Below, piece by piece: positions 1 through 5,365 of a DNA stretch of 5,550 bases. Numbering within the stretch: position 1 is the first letter of the stretch; each line of letters opens with the position of its first letter. This DNA is from Methanobacteriota archaeon. Lineage in GTDB: Archaea > Thermoplasmatota > Poseidoniia > Poseidoniales > Poseidoniaceae. The notes under the pieces are model-generated. The model was not told the DNA's origin and did no database searches. It saw nothing but the letters and a program-made list of their open reading frames with translations. The position numbers were made by a program, and so were the translations under genes. The DNA lies in assembly GCA_002727485.1 (NCBI GenBank), contig PBXE01000059.1, positions 1-5,550 on the forward strand. The letters run 5' to 3'.

Positions 1-561
1 TAGTTGAGTATTGCTATCAATCTCTATGTTTACTATGTCGCCAACTTCCTTGGAATCTAGTATTGTTAAGCGCATTGTCTCCGGGATAATATGTAACTCA
101 AAACAACCATTCTTAATTTCACCAACGGTTAGGGAAATTCCGTCAATGGCAATGTAGCCTTTTTCAGTAAGATATTTTTGAACTGAAAGTGGAGCTAGAA
201 TACTCAAAGACATCTGGTCACCTTTTTTGGCTTTCGATTTAATTATTCCAGTGTCAAAGATATGTCCTGATAAAATATGGCCACCTATTTCATCGCCAAA
301 TTTCAACGATCTCTCAATATTCACAAAATCACCAACTGAAATGTCGCCTAGGTTTGTCCTTGCTAGAGTTTCATCGATGATATCAAACTGAACGTTATTT
401 GATTCAATTGAGACCACAGTAAGACATACGCCATTAATTGATACACTAGCACCTATGTCCAAATTTTCAACATTGGGCAAACCTATTGTCATTGAAGTGA
501 CCGTATTTACAGAAGTAATGGCGGTTATCTCGCCGACACCTTGTACGATTCCTGTGAACAT
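1..561 (-). CDS. ribE: Riboflavin synthase, bacterial alpha-chain type (3' end cut by window edge)
   Basis: Riboflavin synthase catalyses dismutation of two 6,7-dimethyl-8-ribityllumazine molecules to riboflavin and a pyrimidinedione in the cytosol. I translated this frame by hand; 187 codons stay open to the left edge. The N-terminus MFTGIVQGVGEI is the family hallmark, and Phe2 is a known active-site residue in bacterial enzymes. Two lumazine-binding barrels are visible. The first has NGVCLTV (43-49), ETLARTNLG (64-72) and GGHILSGH (93-100). The second has a matching DGISLTVGE (140-148) and IPETMRLT (159-166). Bacterial homologues are about 200-215 aa, so only about 15-25 residues are missing. 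ATG at 561 is chosen because MFTGI is the conserved start. In-frame ATG at 567 (MKMFTGI) and GTG at 570 are also possible. No strong Shine-Dalgarno is seen, and the start lies a few bases after the ribL stop, so translational coupling is likely. Most characterised methanogens use an unrelated riboflavin synthase, which makes this bacterial form notable. Confidence 0.95.
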   Translation of the reverse strand, partial: MFTGIVQGVGEITAITSVNTVTSMTIGLPNVENLDIGASVSINGVCLTVVSIESNNVQFDIIDETLARTNLGDISVGDFVNIERSLKFGDEIGGHILSGHIFDTGIIKSKAKKGDQMSLSILAPLSVQKYLTEKGYIAIDGISLTVGEIKNGCFELHIIPETMRLTILDSKEVGDIVNIEIDSNTQL

Positions 562-571
562 TTTCATCACG

Positions 572-1006
572 TTAGTCTTTGTTTCTTGCCAATTCAAGAA
601 TTCTTGCAATAATTTTCCTAGTACCATCTAGGTCGTCTGATAATCCTTCAACTCTAGTAACAGTTATTTTGTCATAACCTAATTCTTGTAATTTAACTCG
701 TATTGAATCTTCGGCATGCTCTTGGTCATAACCTAAGGCAATTATGTCGGGATCAACAACTGGTAATATTTCAAAAATTGAAACATCCGGTGAGTTGCCA
801 ATGATTGCTTCATCTACTGGTTTTAAGCCCTCTACCATACGCCTTCTAAGTTCATGATTTGTAACCGGTTCATGTTTCCTAATCCTAACTGTATCATCGT
901 GAGCAACCACAACGGTTAGGTGACTCCCTAGAGACTTGGCTTGCTCGAGGTAGTGTAAATGTCCAGCATGGAGTAAATCAAAAACTCCAACTGCCATGAC
1001 CTTCAT
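572..1006 (-). CDS. ribL: FAD synthetase, archaeal RibL-type nucleotidyltransferase
   Basis: This 144-aa protein belongs to the cytidylyltransferase-like HxGH nucleotidyltransferases. The likely reaction is FMN + ATP to FAD + PPi. Visible features are FDLLHAGH with the HxGH nucleotide-binding motif at residues 13-16, RRRMVEGLKPVDEAIIG (54-70), ALGYDQ (90-95) and a C-terminal DGTRKII (127-133) in the place of the family's (S/T)xTxK/R segment. Length and motif order match Methanocaldococcus RibL (about 150 aa) as I recall it. The flavin neighbours ribB upstream and ribE downstream support FAD synthetase over glycerol-3-phosphate cytidylyltransferase (TagD), which shares the fold. The ATG at 1006 is preceded by GGAGAGG, a good ribosome binding site; ATG at 997 is the alternative. 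No cysteine is present, although the characterised Methanocaldococcus enzyme has C-terminal cysteines reported to matter for activity. The family is certain; the FMN substrate is inferred from context. Confidence 0.85.
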   Translation of the reverse strand: MKVMAVGVFDLLHAGHLHYLEQAKSLGSHLTVVVAHDDTVRIRKHEPVTNHELRRRMVEGLKPVDEAIIGNSPDVSIFEILPVVDPDIIALGYDQEHAEDSIRVKLQELGYDKITVTRVEGLSDDLDGTRKIIARILELARNKD

Positions 1007-1011
1007 AATAT

Positions 1012-1018
1012 CCTCTCC
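1012..1018 (-). promoter_or_regulatory. Shine-Dalgarno of ribL
   Basis: On the minus strand GGAGAGG lies five bases before the ATG at 1006. It pairs with the anti-SD at the 3' end of 16S rRNA and favours this ATG over the in-frame ATG three codons downstream. It sits within the 56-base gap after ribB, so ribL is independently initiated even if co-transcribed. Confidence 0.6.
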
Positions 1019-1062
1019 ATATCAGTGCTGTAAGATAATATTCATGATACTACCGATTAACA

Positions 1063-1776
1063 TTAATTGTTCAGTGCTTGAATAATGTCAGCCCCTTCAA
1101 GGAATGGTATTCCTCTATCACTGGCCCACTTTTTAGCTGCTTCAACTGATAAAGCCAAATCTCCATCGGGCTGAAGCATCTCTGCACCAATAACCACGGG
1201 CGAAACATTTGACAGTCTAGCCAAACCAACTGCTAGTTCGGTATGACCTTGCCGCCGAGTTAGGCCACCTTCTGTCTCTCGACAAACAGGTATGTGTCCA
1301 GGTGTTCTAAATTCCTGGCCAAGTAACCTTTTTGCCTCTTTGCCATCAATTCCATTATCAAAAACCTCGTTAGTCAACTCGGCGAATCTCCTCGTAGTAA
1401 GGCTACGATCTTTATCTGTTATCCCGGTATAAGTTTCCCGATGATTGAGTGACAAAGTAAAGGCAGAGCGTGAATCATATCGCAAATCATTGGTAACCAA
1501 TTCTTGTAATACATCAAATTGATTCATGAGGGCTTCATGTGTATGTAAATCCTGAAGGAATGGCAGACCAAAGCGTTCACCTACTTCATGGCCGATGGCC
1601 AAGAATAGTAGGCCACCACAATCTTGGCGCAATTGCCTCATTGTTGCTGGCGTAGCATGCTGGGCTGAAAATAACAGGTCGGTCTCGCCCTCCCTTTTTT
1701 CTGAGTCAAAAAGACACACTGGTAAACCGTTGGAAAACGCTGCAACTGCCTCTTCAACCGAATTGCTCATGCCCAC
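1063..1776 (-). CDS. ribB: 3,4-dihydroxy-2-butanone 4-phosphate synthase (monofunctional)
   Basis: DHBP synthase converts ribulose 5-phosphate to 3,4-dihydroxy-2-butanone 4-phosphate plus formate, supplying the four-carbon unit of the lumazine ring; it is Mg-dependent and cytosolic. At 237 aa it is a stand-alone synthase with no fused GTP cyclohydrolase II domain. Visible motifs are the acidic loop REGETD (28-33), YTGITDKDR (116-124) in the place of the TGIS..DR substrate loop, FRTPGHIP (156-163), GHTE (177-180) and GAEML (197-201). His178 and Glu199 are 21 residues apart, as are the catalytic His153 and Glu174 of the E. coli enzyme. The REGETD loop resembles archaeal versions rather than the bacterial RENEGD. 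The start is GTG: GAGAGGT lies seven bases ahead of it, while the nearby in-frame ATG at 1770 would be too far from that site. It is the first gene of the leftward flavin operon and diverges from the TIM-barrel gene. Confidence 0.94.
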   Translation of the reverse strand: MGMSNSVEEAVAAFSNGLPVCLFDSEKREGETDLLFSAQHATPATMRQLRQDCGGLLFLAIGHEVGERFGLPFLQDLHTHEALMNQFDVLQELVTNDLRYDSRSAFTLSLNHRETYTGITDKDRSLTTRRFAELTNEVFDNGIDGKEAKRLLGQEFRTPGHIPVCRETEGGLTRRQGHTELAVGLARLSNVSPVVIGAEMLQPDGDLALSVEAAKKWASDRGIPFLEGADIIQALNN

Positions 1777-1782
1777 GGGTCG

Positions 1783-1789
1783 TACCTCT
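1783..1789 (-). promoter_or_regulatory. Shine-Dalgarno deciding the GTG start of ribB
   Basis: On the minus strand the stretch GAGAGGT ends seven bases before the GTG at 1776. The spacing suits that GTG and is too long for the ATG two codons further in, so the GTG start is preferred. Confidence 0.5.
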
Positions 1790-1792
1790 CAT

Positions 1793-1815
1793 TGATGAAG
1801 TGTCGCATATCATCA
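1793..1815. repeat. Small inverted repeat in the ribB 5' leader
   Basis: TGATGA (1793-1798) and TCATCA (1810-1815) are a perfect six-base inverted repeat separated by 11 bases, just upstream of the ribB ribosome binding site. The arms are too short and too far apart to make a stable RNA hairpin. A dimeric regulator spaced over about 1.5 helical turns could use such a site, but chance is also plausible for arms this short. Confidence 0.25.
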
Positions 1816-1829
1816 TAACAAAAAAAACT

Positions 1830-1868
1830 ACCTTTTTCCGGGTATTTTTGTCCTATTAACGGAAAGGT
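1830..1868. repeat. Imperfect inverted repeat bracketing both TATA candidates
   Basis: The left arm ACCTTTTTCCG (1830-1840) and right arm CGGAAAGGT (1860-1868) are inverted copies, except for two extra Ts in the left arm. They enclose 19 bases that contain both TATA-like candidates of the divergent promoters. A dimeric regulator binding here could control ribB and the TIM-barrel gene together. In some archaea riboflavin genes are controlled by the RbkR regulator/kinase, but whether this is such a site cannot be told from sequence alone. Confidence 0.35.
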
Positions 1869-1907
1869 CTTATCATTAGATGACCATTGGCTTGTACCTG
1901 CGGGGGG

Positions 1908-3113
1908 ATGGTGTTGCCAGTTAAGTTAGGTCCAGCAGGAATTCCATTATCGTGTAAAGGCCGTACAATTGTCGAAGGTATGGACGACATTATTTCTCTT
2001 GGTTTAGAAACTATGGAAGTTCAAACAGTAAGAATGATTGCCCCTCAACATTTTGAACAATACTGGCAAGCAGGTGTACTGGCCAACAAAACTGAGTTTG
2101 AAATGAATATTCACGGACCATACTACTCGGAATTACTTGGTGACAGAGTTGAGAGAGGACGCTCCTTGACAAAGATTGAGTCGACTCTACAAGCAGCGAA
2201 AACAATCAATGCTAGACACATAACCCTCCATGCCGGTCATTATGGTGAAATGGGTAGAGGTAAAGCCGCTAATGAACAACTAGCTAACGTTTTTGCTGGA
2301 ATTGTTGACAGAGTTCACGAGATTTGGCATGATGATGAGGATATCTATCCAGTATTTCCATGGTTGAAGGATGGGACACCTTCGAAAATTGGTATTGAGA
2401 CTTCCGGCCGACAAGAGTTATGGGGGAGTCTAGAGGAAGTTCTTGAAGTTGTAAATCACGTTGAAGGAACCGTACCTGTGCTAAATATTGCCCACATTCA
2501 TTCTAGAGGTCATGGAAGCATGAGAACCTCTGAAGATTACGGTGAGATGTTCGATCTTGTAAGAGAAACTATTGGAACTAAGGAATTCTATTGTCACTTC
2601 TCCGGAGTTGAGCACAGAACTGGAAATGCAATGCATTACACTCAAATCAAGAAATCCGATTTGAACTTCGAACCATTGGCTGAATTCATTGTTGAGGAAG
2701 GTGGATGGTTGGATATTACTCTGATTTCAGATTCACCATTGTTAGAGCACGATGCAATGTATATGTTACAGAATATCGAGAAAGCCCGACATAAGCAACT
2801 TGAACGTAAAGCAAGAGAAGACAGAAGGAGAAGTTTGGCCGCTCAAACTGGCAGGTCTGCTGAAGAAATCAAGGCTAGAGAACTTGAAATTGCTAGTGCC
2901 AGAAACAAAGCCGCAACCGCTGAAATGAAAGAAAAAGCAGCAGCTAAGAAAGCTGAAGAAGCGGCAAAGGCCGAGGAAAAGTCTCCAGTTGAAGAACAAA
3001 AATCCGAACCAAAAAAAGAGACTAAACCTAAACCCTCCAAAGCAAAAAAGACTGAGGAAAAAGATAGCGAGGATGTATTTGACTTCGATGAAGAAGATGA
3101 AGATTTATTTTGA
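1908..3113 (+). CDS. Endonuclease IV-like (AP endonuclease family 2) TIM-barrel protein with charged C-terminal tail
   Basis: Residue numbers count from the TTG at 1887; the chosen ATG is residue 8, giving 401 aa. Residues 12-300 form an endonuclease IV/xylose isomerase-like TIM barrel. Candidate metal-binding residues are His76 (NIHGPYY), His115 (TLHAGH), Glu171 (GIETSG), Asn200/His203 (NIAH), His237 (CHFSG) and His250, with Asp282 near SPLLEHDA. By analogy with E. coli Nfo, this would be a Zn-dependent endonuclease cutting 5' of abasic sites, but Asn200 and Asp282 fall where Nfo has Asp and Glu, so activity is unproven. Residues 300-395 are a Lys/Glu/Ala-rich coiled-coil or disordered tail ending in an acidic tip, DEEDEDLF. 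ATG 1908 is chosen because homology begins just after it. In-frame TTG 1887, GTG 1911 and TTG 1914 remain possible; the G6 run before the ATG is best spaced for TTG 1914. The gene diverges from ribB and precedes gpsA. Confidence 0.82.
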   Translation: MVLPVKLGPAGIPLSCKGRTIVEGMDDIISLGLETMEVQTVRMIAPQHFEQYWQAGVLANKTEFEMNIHGPYYSELLGDRVERGRSLTKIESTLQAAKTINARHITLHAGHYGEMGRGKAANEQLANVFAGIVDRVHEIWHDDEDIYPVFPWLKDGTPSKIGIETSGRQELWGSLEEVLEVVNHVEGTVPVLNIAHIHSRGHGSMRTSEDYGEMFDLVRETIGTKEFYCHFSGVEHRTGNAMHYTQIKKSDLNFEPLAEFIVEEGGWLDITLISDSPLLEHDAMYMLQNIEKARHKQLERKAREDRRRSLAAQTGRSAEEIKARELEIASARNKAATAEMKEKAAAKKAEEAAKAEEKSPVEEQKSEPKKETKPKPSKAKKTEEKDSEDVFDFDEEDEDLF

Positions 3114-3153
3114 CCGCATCTAATCAATACCATCCTCAAATCAATAATTTTGC

Positions 3154-3162
3154 TATAATATA
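3154..3162 (+). promoter_or_regulatory. TATA box of gpsA
   Basis: TATAATATA stands in the 94-base gap between the TIM-barrel stop and the gpsA ATG. An archaeal start site would fall about 25 bases further on, near 3183, leaving a leader of roughly 25 bases. No bacterial -35 element is seen at the right distance, so I read it as an archaeal TATA box and not a -10 hexamer. The rest of the gap shows no hairpin or long T-tract terminator. Confidence 0.6.
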
Positions 3163-3207
3163 GCGGCAACTAACATAAGCACAATACAAATCGCAGATTC
3201 GGTCAAC

Positions 3208-4206
3208 ATGGCACATATTGCAATTCTAGGTTTAGGAAATTGGGGTACTGCGGTCGCTAGAATGTGGTTATTAGAAGGCCACAAAGTCAAAGGATGGACA
3301 ATAGAGCAAGAAGTGTATGAATCGGTTGTAATGGATGGTGTTAACAAGAAATACCTACCAGATCATTCTGTTGAAGGCCTAGAAGCCACAATGAGAATTG
3401 ATGAAGCATTGGATGGTGTTGAGATTGTCGTGTTAGCAATTCCTTCTTCTGTAATATTAGATGTAGTCGATGATATAATCCCTCATCTAAGACCTGGTCA
3501 TGTCCTTATTGACCTAGCAAAAGGCTTAGCCCCTGGCAAGAGATTAATTTCACAAGCGATTCATGAAAAATTGAAAGTCGCACAAAAATCCAACCCATTA
3601 GCCGTTGTGACCGGGCCAACTATTGCCCCTGAGGCTGCTGGTGGAGTAATCACAACCGCACTTGTAGCTAGTGAAGATGAATCTGTTGCCAAGCGCCTGG
3701 CTGATACACTAACAACTCAGACATTTATTCTCCATGCTGCTTCAGACCCAGTGGGTGCTGAATTATGGGGTGCGTTCAAGAATGTCATTGCTCTTACATG
3801 TGGTCTTGTTGATGGTTTGAAAAAGGTGGGGACGCTTGGTGGAGACAATCTAAAAGCGGCAATTTTCATGGCAGGCTTCAAAGAAGGTTGTCTGCTTCTT
3901 CCACAACTTGGAGCCAAAGCAGAAGTTGCATTTGGCCCTGCGGGATTAGGCGATTTGTATGTAACAGCAACCTCGCCATACGGTCGAAATCGTAGCATGG
4001 GTGAGAAATTAGGAACGGGTCTTTCCGTAGATGAGGCACTAGCAGAGATGACCATGGTAGCAGAAGGTGTTAGAGCCGCTAGAATGTTCATAACTAGGGC
4101 TGAAGATGAAGGAATCAATGTTCCGTTCACCAAAGCAATCAACGCACTTCTCGATGGAGACATCGATGCAGAAGAGTGTTGTCGTCGAATTGTTGGCCTT
4201 AATTGA
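3208..4206 (+). CDS. gpsA: sn-glycerol-3-phosphate dehydrogenase [NAD(P)+], GpsA type
   Basis: GpsA reduces dihydroxyacetone phosphate to sn-glycerol 3-phosphate, the glycerol backbone of bacterial-type phospholipids, in the cytosol. The 332-aa length is normal for the family. The N-terminal Rossmann fold starts with GLGNWGTA (8-15). It is followed by AIPS (77-80), LAKGLAPG (103-110) with Lys105, and TGPTIAPEAAGG (135-146). The C-terminal helical domain has ELWGAFKNVIAL (185-196) with the probable catalytic Lys191, GGDNLKAAIF (211-220), GPAGLGDL (243-250) with Asp249, and the substrate-binding RNR at 260-262. No key residue is missing. It has its own TATA box but no clear Shine-Dalgarno. Archaeal ether lipids normally use sn-glycerol 1-phosphate made by an unrelated enzyme (EgsA), so GpsA here points to acquired bacterial metabolism. 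It could alternatively serve glycerol catabolism or redox balance. The neighbours give no lipid context. Confidence 0.95.
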   Translation: MAHIAILGLGNWGTAVARMWLLEGHKVKGWTIEQEVYESVVMDGVNKKYLPDHSVEGLEATMRIDEALDGVEIVVLAIPSSVILDVVDDIIPHLRPGHVLIDLAKGLAPGKRLISQAIHEKLKVAQKSNPLAVVTGPTIAPEAAGGVITTALVASEDESVAKRLADTLTTQTFILHAASDPVGAELWGAFKNVIALTCGLVDGLKKVGTLGGDNLKAAIFMAGFKEGCLLLPQLGAKAEVAFGPAGLGDLYVTATSPYGRNRSMGEKLGTGLSVDEALAEMTMVAEGVRAARMFITRAEDEGINVPFTKAINALLDGDIDAEECCRRIVGLN

Positions 4207-4255
4207 TTCAATTATTCGTCGGTGTTGTTTTGTATGACATTAGTCTAGGGATATC

Positions 4256-4471
4256 ATGGCGGAGGAACTGAGTGAACTAGAAGCAAGACTGTTTGAGTGG
4301 ATTCGACAGTCTGACTTTGAAACTGTTCCTTGGTCAACTGCTAGTGCTGCTAAAGCATTCAAAGTCAAGAAAGATGAGATTTATGAGGCTGTTGCTGGCT
4401 TGACAAGAAAAGTTCCAGATCGAATTCAAGTATTCTACAAATCCGGTGCAGTTCACATTGCAGCTGAGTAA
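4256..4471 (+). CDS. Small winged-helix-like protein (71 aa), function unknown
   Basis: I do not recognise a named family. The predicted layout is a first helix (residues 4-19, LSELEARLFEWIRQSD), a second short helix (27-36, around STASAAKAFKV), a third helix (38-52, KKDEIYEAVAGLTRK), and a beta hairpin or wing (55-70, ending RIQVFYKSGAVHIAA). This is the pattern of a single winged-helix domain, but the protein lacks any further domain. It could be a small DNA-binding regulator or a protein-interaction module of a larger complex. The ATG follows a weak AGGGAT site (4247-4252). It lies 49 bases after gpsA on the same strand, so it may be co-transcribed with gpsA. Its stop codon is only 3 bases from the phnE stop on the other strand. 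Confidence 0.72.
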   Translation: MAEELSELEARLFEWIRQSDFETVPWSTASAAKAFKVKKDEIYEAVAGLTRKVPDRIQVFYKSGAVHIAAE

Positions 4472-4474
4472 TCA

Positions 4475-5365
4475 TTACTCTTCTAGCGCCTTTCTGTGAA
4501 TTTTCATTGCGGCATCGCTAGGCAGTAATACAGTCCACCATTTTGGTCGCTTGAAATCGCTTTCATCGGTCACATAAGAGCGGATAACCATCGACAATAT
4601 ATCGATAATCACGACCACAACAAATATCACTATCAAGAAAGCCATAGCTTTGTCATAAACGAAGAATTTTAGATTTGTATCAATATATTGCCCTATACCG
4701 CCAGCACCAACTAGGCCCAAAACAGTTCCATGTCGTACATTGTATTCAAACATAAATAATAATTGACTTATCAAATTATTACTTGACTCAGGAATTACAA
4801 CGAATAAGAATCGTTCAGATTTGGTTAGCCCCATTGCCATTGAAGCCTCTAATGGTTCGTTAGCAATACCTTCAATTGCTTCATACTGAAGTTTGCCCAA
4901 ATAACCAATTGTGTACAATGTCATTGCTAAAACTCCTGAAAAAGGACCAAATCCAATCGCAATCGTAAAAATTAGTGCCCAAATAATACTAGGTAAACTT
5001 CGAAGGCCTGCTAATACTACTCTTGCTGCCATTGCGATTGGAAGAGGATACAAGTTATTCGCTGCTAAAGATGCTATTGGCAATGAGATTACAAATCCAA
5101 GAACTGTAGCAATAAATGCCATTTGAATTGTTTCTGAAATACCTTTCCATGCTTGAGAACAGAAAAAACCAATCTCTGAGTTACACTTTATGTTAGGCTC
5201 TGATGATAAAATTGACCAATCAGGAGGAAACAAATCTTGAGTAAAAAATATGTAAATTTTCTCAAAACTACCATCAATTGTTGACCAATCTTCTACAATA
5301 TCATTAATTGCTAGGATTGTTAAAACCCCAGTAGCAATAATCCATAGCAGGAGTTTTTTGTTCAC
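4475..5365 (-). CDS. phnE: Phosphonate/phosphite-type ABC transporter permease (PhnE-like)
   Basis: This is the membrane-spanning subunit of a binding-protein-dependent importer. The 296-aa protein has a membrane segment at about 4-21, then an outside loop to about 78, and a permease core with further segments near 80-103, 124-160 and 236-263. The ATPase-coupling EAA loop is visible as EASMAMGLTKSERFLFVVIPES (173-194; EAA, G179, I191P192). NVRHGTVLGLVGAGGIGQYI (209-228) is a hallmark of PhnE-type permeases. Phosphonate, phosphite or a related oxyanion is the likely cargo, but the substrate-binding protein lies outside the window, so the substrate is not settled. The outside loop has Cys61 and Cys69. 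The start is GTG at 5365, preceded by GAGGAGAGGG inside the upstream ATPase gene, whose stop overlaps it by one base. The C-terminus (residues 264-296) is an uncommonly long charged tail. Confidence 0.9.
   Translation of the reverse strand: MNKKLLLWIIATGVLTILAINDIVEDWSTIDGSFEKIYIFFTQDLFPPDWSILSSEPNIKCNSEIGFFCSQAWKGISETIQMAFIATVLGFVISLPIASLAANNLYPLPIAMAARVVLAGLRSLPSIIWALIFTIAIGFGPFSGVLAMTLYTIGYLGKLQYEAIEGIANEPLEASMAMGLTKSERFLFVVIPESSNNLISQLLFMFEYNVRHGTVLGLVGAGGIGQYIDTNLKFFVYDKAMAFLIVIFVVVVIIDILSMVIRSYVTDESDFKRPKWWTVLLPSDAAMKIHRKALEE

Larger units (their letters stand above)
1777..1907. promoter_or_regulatory. Divergent promoter region between ribB and the TIM-barrel gene
   Basis: This gap separates two outward-reading genes and must hold both their promoters unless one is leaderless. 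It is AT-rich with an A8 run (1821-1828). Weak TATA-like candidates are CTATTAAC (1853-1860) for the rightward gene and, on the opposite strand, CAAAAATACC (1841-1850) for ribB. Each is at a workable distance from its start codon. Neither is a strong consensus box, so the assignments are tentative. The region is too short for an FMN riboswitch, and none of its conserved hairpins are visible. Confidence 0.5.

Noticed and set aside
1035..1044. GAATATTATC on the minus strand as an internal promoter for ribL
   Set aside because: The start site it predicts would fall on or very near the ribL ribosome binding site; co-transcription with ribB is simpler.
1777..1886. FMN riboswitch ahead of ribB
   Set aside because: The leader is too short and none of the conserved RFN-element hairpins is visible.
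1880..1924. 14-codon ATG mini-frame overlapping the start of the TIM-barrel gene, a possible regulatory upstream ORF
   Set aside because: It has no ribosome binding site, is short enough to arise by chance, and the codons show no attenuator-like pattern.
3151..3162. TATAAT as a bacterial -10 box for gpsA
   Set aside because: No -35-like element sits 16-18 bases upstream, and the gene set is archaeal, so an archaeal TATA box fits better.
2766..3169. Ser/Phe-rich minus-strand open frames opposite the charged tail of the TIM-barrel gene
   Set aside because: Antisense of Lys/Glu codons gives Phe/Ser/Leu runs, so these frames are by-products of the low-complexity tail.
3717..4211. 164-codon open frame on the minus strand opposite gpsA
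   Set aside because: It lies fully opposite a clear GpsA with intact motifs, and its Ser/Pro/Ala-rich product looks like an antisense reading of that gene.
4911..5126. 71-codon plus-strand frame opposite phnE
   Set aside because: It lies wholly opposite the permease core and has no recognisable features of its own.
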